A stretch of DNA of 64,000 nt from Caballeronia glathei (GTDB taxonomy: Bacteria; Pseudomonadota; Gammaproteobacteria; Burkholderiales; Burkholderiaceae): positions 1-64,000 of the forward strand of contig NZ_JFHC01000029.1 in the NCBI RefSeq assembly GCF_000698595.1, written 5' to 3'. Every line of letters starts with the position of its first letter. The stretch's first letter is position 1. The notes under the pieces were generated by a model that was not told the DNA's origin, ran no database searches, and saw only the letters and a program-made list of their open reading frames with translations. This document shows, piece after piece, positions 60,856-64,000 of this stretch. The position numbers and the translations under genes are program-made.

Positions 60856-61167
60856 GTGGTCAATCCGACTGCAATTCACGACGTCCGGTCGACGCCCGCA
60901 TTCGAACAACTCGTCGCGCGTCGGCGAACGTTCGTGGCATGGCTGACGCTGGGCACCTTGCTGCCGTACTACGCGTTCGTGCTGGTTGCCGGTTTCGCGC
61001 CCGGAATCCTCGCGCTGAAGATTTTTCCCGGCAGCGTGATCACCATCGGCTGGCCCGTGGGCGTGGCCTTGATCGCCGGAACATGGGTTCTCACGGGCAT
61101 GTATGTGCATCGGGCGAATGGAGAGTTCGATGAGCTAACCGCTCGCATCCTTGCGGGAGACGCTTAA
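60856..61167 (+). CDS. DUF485 family membrane protein (YjcH-like)
   Basis: The 103-residue protein has two membrane helices (FVAWLTLGTLLPYYAFVLVAG and VITIGWPVGVALIAGTWVLT, split by position) and the short N-terminal DUF485 helix with the FEQLVARRRTF pattern. The GTG start has AGGAG seven bases ahead. Its stop overlaps the actP start (TAATG). DUF485 proteins are encoded with acetate-type SSF symporters and are thought to assist them. Confidence 0.9.
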   Translation: MVNPTAIHDVRSTPAFEQLVARRRTFVAWLTLGTLLPYYAFVLVAGFAPGILALKIFPGSVITIGWPVGVALIAGTWVLTGMYVHRANGEFDELTARILAGDA

Positions 61168-62840
61168 TGAACCGGTACATCAGGCTTGCAGGCTTGTCCG
61201 TTGCGTTGTGTGCGCAACGCGTTGCCACGGCAGCGCCCGAAACACTCGGCAAGGTGCAGAAACAGCCGCTCAACACGACGGCGATTGCGATGTTTCTCGC
61301 GTTCGTGGTCGTGACGCTCGGCATTACGTATTGGTCGGCATCGAAGACGAAGTCGATGAAGGACTTCTACAACGCCGGCGGCGGCATTACCGGATTTCAG
61401 AACGGCCTTGCGCTTGCCGGCGACTACATGTCCGCCGCCGCACTGCTCGGACTGACCAGCATGATCTTTTTCAACGGCTATGACGGAATGCTCTATGCCG
61501 TGAGCTTCTTTGTTGCCTGGCCGCTTCTGATGTTTCTGTTCGCAGAACGCATCCGCAACCTCGGGCAGGTCACGATAGCGGACATCGCGTCGTTCCGGCT
61601 CGATCAGCAGAGGATACGGACGTTGATGGCATTCGGATCGCTGACGGTCGTGTGCTTCTACCTCGTCGCGCAGATGGTCGGTGCCGGTCAGCTCATTCAG
61701 CTCCTGTTCGGGATTCAATACGGCTATGCCGTCGTGGTGGTGGGCATTCTGATGGCGGCGTATGTGACCTTCGGCGGAATGGTCGCGACCACCTGGGTGC
61801 AGATCATCAAGGCCGTGCTCATGCTGTTCGGAGCGAGCCTGCTGGCAATACTCGCGTTGAACCACTTCGGCTTCTCGATCAACTTCATGTTCGAGCAGGC
61901 GATCGCGACGCACAAGAGCGGCAACGGCATCATGCTTCCCAGCAAGCTCGTCGCTGATCCGTTTGCGATGCTGTCGTTGTCGGTGGGGCTGGTGTTCGGA
62001 ACAGCCGGCCTGCCGCACATTCTCATGCGCTTCTTTACCGTGCCGGATGCGAAGGCAGCGCGCAAGTCCGTGTTCGTCGCCACGGGTCTCATCGGCTATT
62101 TCTTCCTGGTGGTCATCATTCTCGGCATGGCGTCCATCGTGATCGTGGGCCGCGATCCTGTTTTCCACGAAGGCGGGATCGTGGGCGGGAAGCTCATCGG
62201 CGGCGGAAGCATGGCTGTGATGCACCTTGCGAAGGCAATGGGCGGCGATCTGGTGCTGGGCTTTCTGTCGGCCGTTGCGTTCGCCACCATTCTTGCCGTG
62301 GTCGCGGGTCTCACGATGGCCGGCACGTCGGCGATCTCGCACGACCTCTACGCAATGGTGTTCAAGAAGAATCGGGCGGACCCCGGCAAGGAAAAGCGCG
62401 TGTCGCGGATCGCGTCGATCGCGATTTGCGCCGTGGCCATCGTGCTTGGGATTCTCTTCAAGGACCAGAACGTGGCGTTCCTCGTGGCACTGACCTTCAG
62501 CGTCGCTGCGTCGGTCAATTTCCCGATCCTGACGCTGGCGATCTACTGGAAAGGCCTCACGACGCGTGGCGCGCTCATCGGCGGCGTCGCAGGGCTTGTC
62601 AGCGCAGTCAGCCTCGTGGTCCTTTCGCCTGCGGTCTGGGTCAAGGTGCTCGGGCATGCGGCCGCGATCTTTCCCTACGACTACCCAGCCATCGTTTCGA
62701 TGACGATCGCATTCCTCTTCACGTGGGCCGGATCGGTCACCGATCGCGGTGCACGAGCGGCCATGGAGCGGGAGAAATTCGACGATCAGTTCATCCGCGG
62801 GCAGACCGGCATCGGCGCATCAGGCGCGGTCAGTCACTAG
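61167..62840 (+). CDS. actP: Cation/acetate symporter ActP-like (SSF)
   Basis: The 557-residue sodium/solute symporter has a cleavable-looking N-terminal signal, then about 13 helices. Typical ActP blocks are FYNAGGGITGFQNGLALAGD, the following YMSAAALLGLTSMIFFNGYD, and FGTAGLPHILMRFFTVPDAK. It should import acetate, glycolate or a similar short monocarboxylate. Coupled to the upstream DUF485 gene. Substrate is by family only. Confidence 0.92.
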   Translation: MNRYIRLAGLSVALCAQRVATAAPETLGKVQKQPLNTTAIAMFLAFVVVTLGITYWSASKTKSMKDFYNAGGGITGFQNGLALAGDYMSAAALLGLTSMIFFNGYDGMLYAVSFFVAWPLLMFLFAERIRNLGQVTIADIASFRLDQQRIRTLMAFGSLTVVCFYLVAQMVGAGQLIQLLFGIQYGYAVVVVGILMAAYVTFGGMVATTWVQIIKAVLMLFGASLLAILALNHFGFSINFMFEQAIATHKSGNGIMLPSKLVADPFAMLSLSVGLVFGTAGLPHILMRFFTVPDAKAARKSVFVATGLIGYFFLVVIILGMASIVIVGRDPVFHEGGIVGGKLIGGGSMAVMHLAKAMGGDLVLGFLSAVAFATILAVVAGLTMAGTSAISHDLYAMVFKKNRADPGKEKRVSRIASIAICAVAIVLGILFKDQNVAFLVALTFSVAASVNFPILTLAIYWKGLTTRGALIGGVAGLVSAVSLVVLSPAVWVKVLGHAAAIFPYDYPAIVSMTIAFLFTWAGSVTDRGARAAMEREKFDDQFIRGQTGIGASGAVSH

Positions 62841-62875
62841 AACATCGAGCCATCAGCTATTCGAATGGAGGGGAT

Positions 62876-63484
62876 ATGTCGAAGTTGCAAACATCCTGTA
62901 TGCCTGAACCTCGGTCGGGCAATCATCGCGTGCGGACCGGTTTTCAGGCGCGTGATAACGGATTGGGATTTTCGCCCGTCACAATCGTTCTTCACTGGGT
63001 CGTCGCCGCGCTGGTCCTGTCCATCATCGGCATCGAGATCGCGCTCGCCATTTCGCCCGCGGCCGGACTGACCCCGGTCCTGAACCTGCTTGGGACGATC
63101 CTGTTCCCGATATCGGTGTACCGCTTCTGGGCGCGCATCACGTCATGGCATCCGCTGCCTGTCGGGTCGCCCAATCCCGTCGAGGTCATCATCAGCCGCT
63201 CGGTGGCGGTTTCACTGGCGCTCGCCATGGTGCTGCTGCCGATCGCCGCGTGGCTGTCGAAGTCCGCGGCCGGCCAGCCCGTCGAATTGCCGGGTGGATG
63301 GGTGATCCCGGCCTTGATGCAGCCGAATCATCAGGTTGCGCAAATCGTGGAGGTCCTCTTCTGGATTGGTGCGACACCGTTCCTCTTGGGCCTCGTACTG
63401 CATATCTTCGGCGCCTGCAAAAACCATTTCCTGCTGAAGAACGACGCGTTGAAACGAATGCTTGGAAAACACGTGGAGCTTTGA
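62876..63484 (+). CDS. Cytochrome b561-type membrane protein
   Basis: The 202-residue protein has four membrane helices with His residues suited to heme b: VLHWVVAALVLS in the first, NHQVAQIVEVLFWIG in the third, and LHIFGACKNHF in the fourth. It follows actP by 35 bases; GGAGGGGAT precedes the ATG, a strong ribosome site. B561 proteins move electrons across or within the membrane. The redox partner is unknown. The N-terminal 30 residues are polar and precede helix 1. Confidence 0.85.
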   Translation: MSKLQTSCMPEPRSGNHRVRTGFQARDNGLGFSPVTIVLHWVVAALVLSIIGIEIALAISPAAGLTPVLNLLGTILFPISVYRFWARITSWHPLPVGSPNPVEVIISRSVAVSLALAMVLLPIAAWLSKSAAGQPVELPGGWVIPALMQPNHQVAQIVEVLFWIGATPFLLGLVLHIFGACKNHFLLKNDALKRMLGKHVEL

Positions 63485-63488
63485 ATTC

Positions 63489-64000
63489 ATGAACACGAGC
63501 CAATCCAGATTCAGTGGAAATCAAGTTACGGAGCTTTGTGGCATCAGGTATCCCATCTTCCTCGCCGGCATGGCTGCAATTTCTGGCCCGCAACTCGTCG
63601 CGGCCGTGGCCAATGCTGGCGGCATGGGGACGATTGGTGGTCTGCGCTTGCCGCCGCTGGCCTTGCGCCAGTGGATCAGGCAAACGAAGGAACTGACGGA
63701 CAAGCCGTTCGGTGTCAATCTCGTGCCGTCCTTCGGCGGCCCCGATGTATTCGAAGCGCAGTTCCAGGTCGTCATGCAGGAGAAGCCGCGGATGCTGTCG
63801 CTTTTCTATGCCGAGGACTACCCGCACATGATCTCGCGCGCAAAGGATGCCGGCATGGTCGTCATGGTTCAGGTGGGCTCGCTCGAGCTTGCACGGCAGG
63901 CCATCGCACACGGTGCCGACATCATCACGGCCCAGGGTAGCGAAAGCGGCGGTCATATGAATCGCGGAACGATCGGGCTCCTTTCCCTGTTGCCCGCGAT
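63489..64000 (+). CDS. Nitronate monooxygenase family protein (5' part, cut by window end)
   Basis: The frame from ATG 63489 runs open to the right edge, giving the first 170 residues. It matches the FMN-dependent 2-nitropropane dioxygenase family: IRYPIFLAGMAAISGPQLVA, then AVANAGGMGTIGGLRL, a GVNLVPSF strand, and the QGSESGGHMNRG phosphate-binding block, whose His corresponds to the catalytic base. Expected full length is about 320-350 residues. The start overlaps nothing and lies four bases after the b561 stop; no SD is visible, so translational coupling is possible. Confidence 0.88.
   Translation, partial: MNTSQSRFSGNQVTELCGIRYPIFLAGMAAISGPQLVAAVANAGGMGTIGGLRLPPLALRQWIRQTKELTDKPFGVNLVPSFGGPDVFEAQFQVVMQEKPRMLSLFYAEDYPHMISRAKDAGMVVMVQVGSLELARQAIAHGADIITAQGSESGGHMNRGTIGLLSLLPA

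Noticed and set aside
1..64000. Search for tRNA, rRNA, insertion sequences, prophage or integrative element ends
   Set aside because: No tRNA-like or rRNA-like sequence, transposase, integrase or terminal inverted repeats were recognised by eye; a dedicated RNA and IS search would be needed to exclude short ones.

Overview
The window is GC-rich throughout (about two thirds G+C by eye), densely coded, and carries gene families typical of Burkholderiaceae: a DUF4148 small secreted protein, FCD-type GntR pairs, branched-chain Liv-type ABC transporters beside CaiB/BaiF CoA-transferases, and an ars operon with arsI and arsH. I read it as chromosomal DNA from a Paraburkholderia, Caballeronia or Burkholderia relative. 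No rRNA, tRNA, CRISPR array, prophage or insertion sequence was seen.

Region 1 (1-6.9 kb) is mixed housekeeping. It holds a LysR regulator divergent from an EamA exporter, a minus-strand pair made of an exported isoaspartyl methyltransferase and a membrane-embedded spermidine-synthase-like protein, and an acyl-CoA dehydrogenase.

Region 2 (7-37.3 kb) is a large catabolic island and the most interesting part. It has two complete Liv-type ABC importers (one with a fused LivH-LivM permease), a 2-hydroxyacid dehydrogenase, a metallo-beta-lactamase-fold hydrolase and a DhaK/DhaL kinase. Two divergent, parallel modules follow, each built of a pair of CaiB-type CoA-transferase domains (fused in one, split in the other), a thiolase-fold protein without the usual nucleophilic Cys, and a Zn-ribbon/OB-fold partner. 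Around them lie AldA, a flavin reductase, an SMP-30 lactonase, an SDR, an ACS-type MFS transporter, an amidohydrolase, a DUF2889 protein and two paralogous GntR regulators. A recurring AT-rich motif, A[AC]TATAnAATGCATT, precedes most of these operons and may tie them into one regulon. The layout recalls the benzylsuccinate (bbs) beta-oxidation operon, here with a sugar-acid or lactone flavour. The substrate cannot be read from sequence.

Region 3 (37.4-43.9 kb) holds arsR-arsI-acr3-arsH with an operator-like dyad; a hipBA toxin-antitoxin pair preceded by four operator repeats at exact 27-bp spacing; and a chemoreceptor behind a sigma-28-like promoter.

Region 4 (43.9-51.3 kb) holds a three-subunit GMC/cytochrome c dehydrogenase of the gluconate dehydrogenase type, a DUF4148 protein, and a Tat-exported oxalate decarboxylase next to an NRAMP Mn transporter. 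The enzyme needs Mn, so the two may work together.

Region 5 (51.5-64 kb) holds an MFS exporter divergent from a LysR regulator; a DUF3311, sodium/solute symporter, YtcJ-type amidohydrolase and CobW-type GTPase operon; a decayed small gene; a PAS-GGDEF diguanylate cyclase; and DUF485, ActP, cytochrome b561 and a nitronate monooxygenase cut by the right edge.
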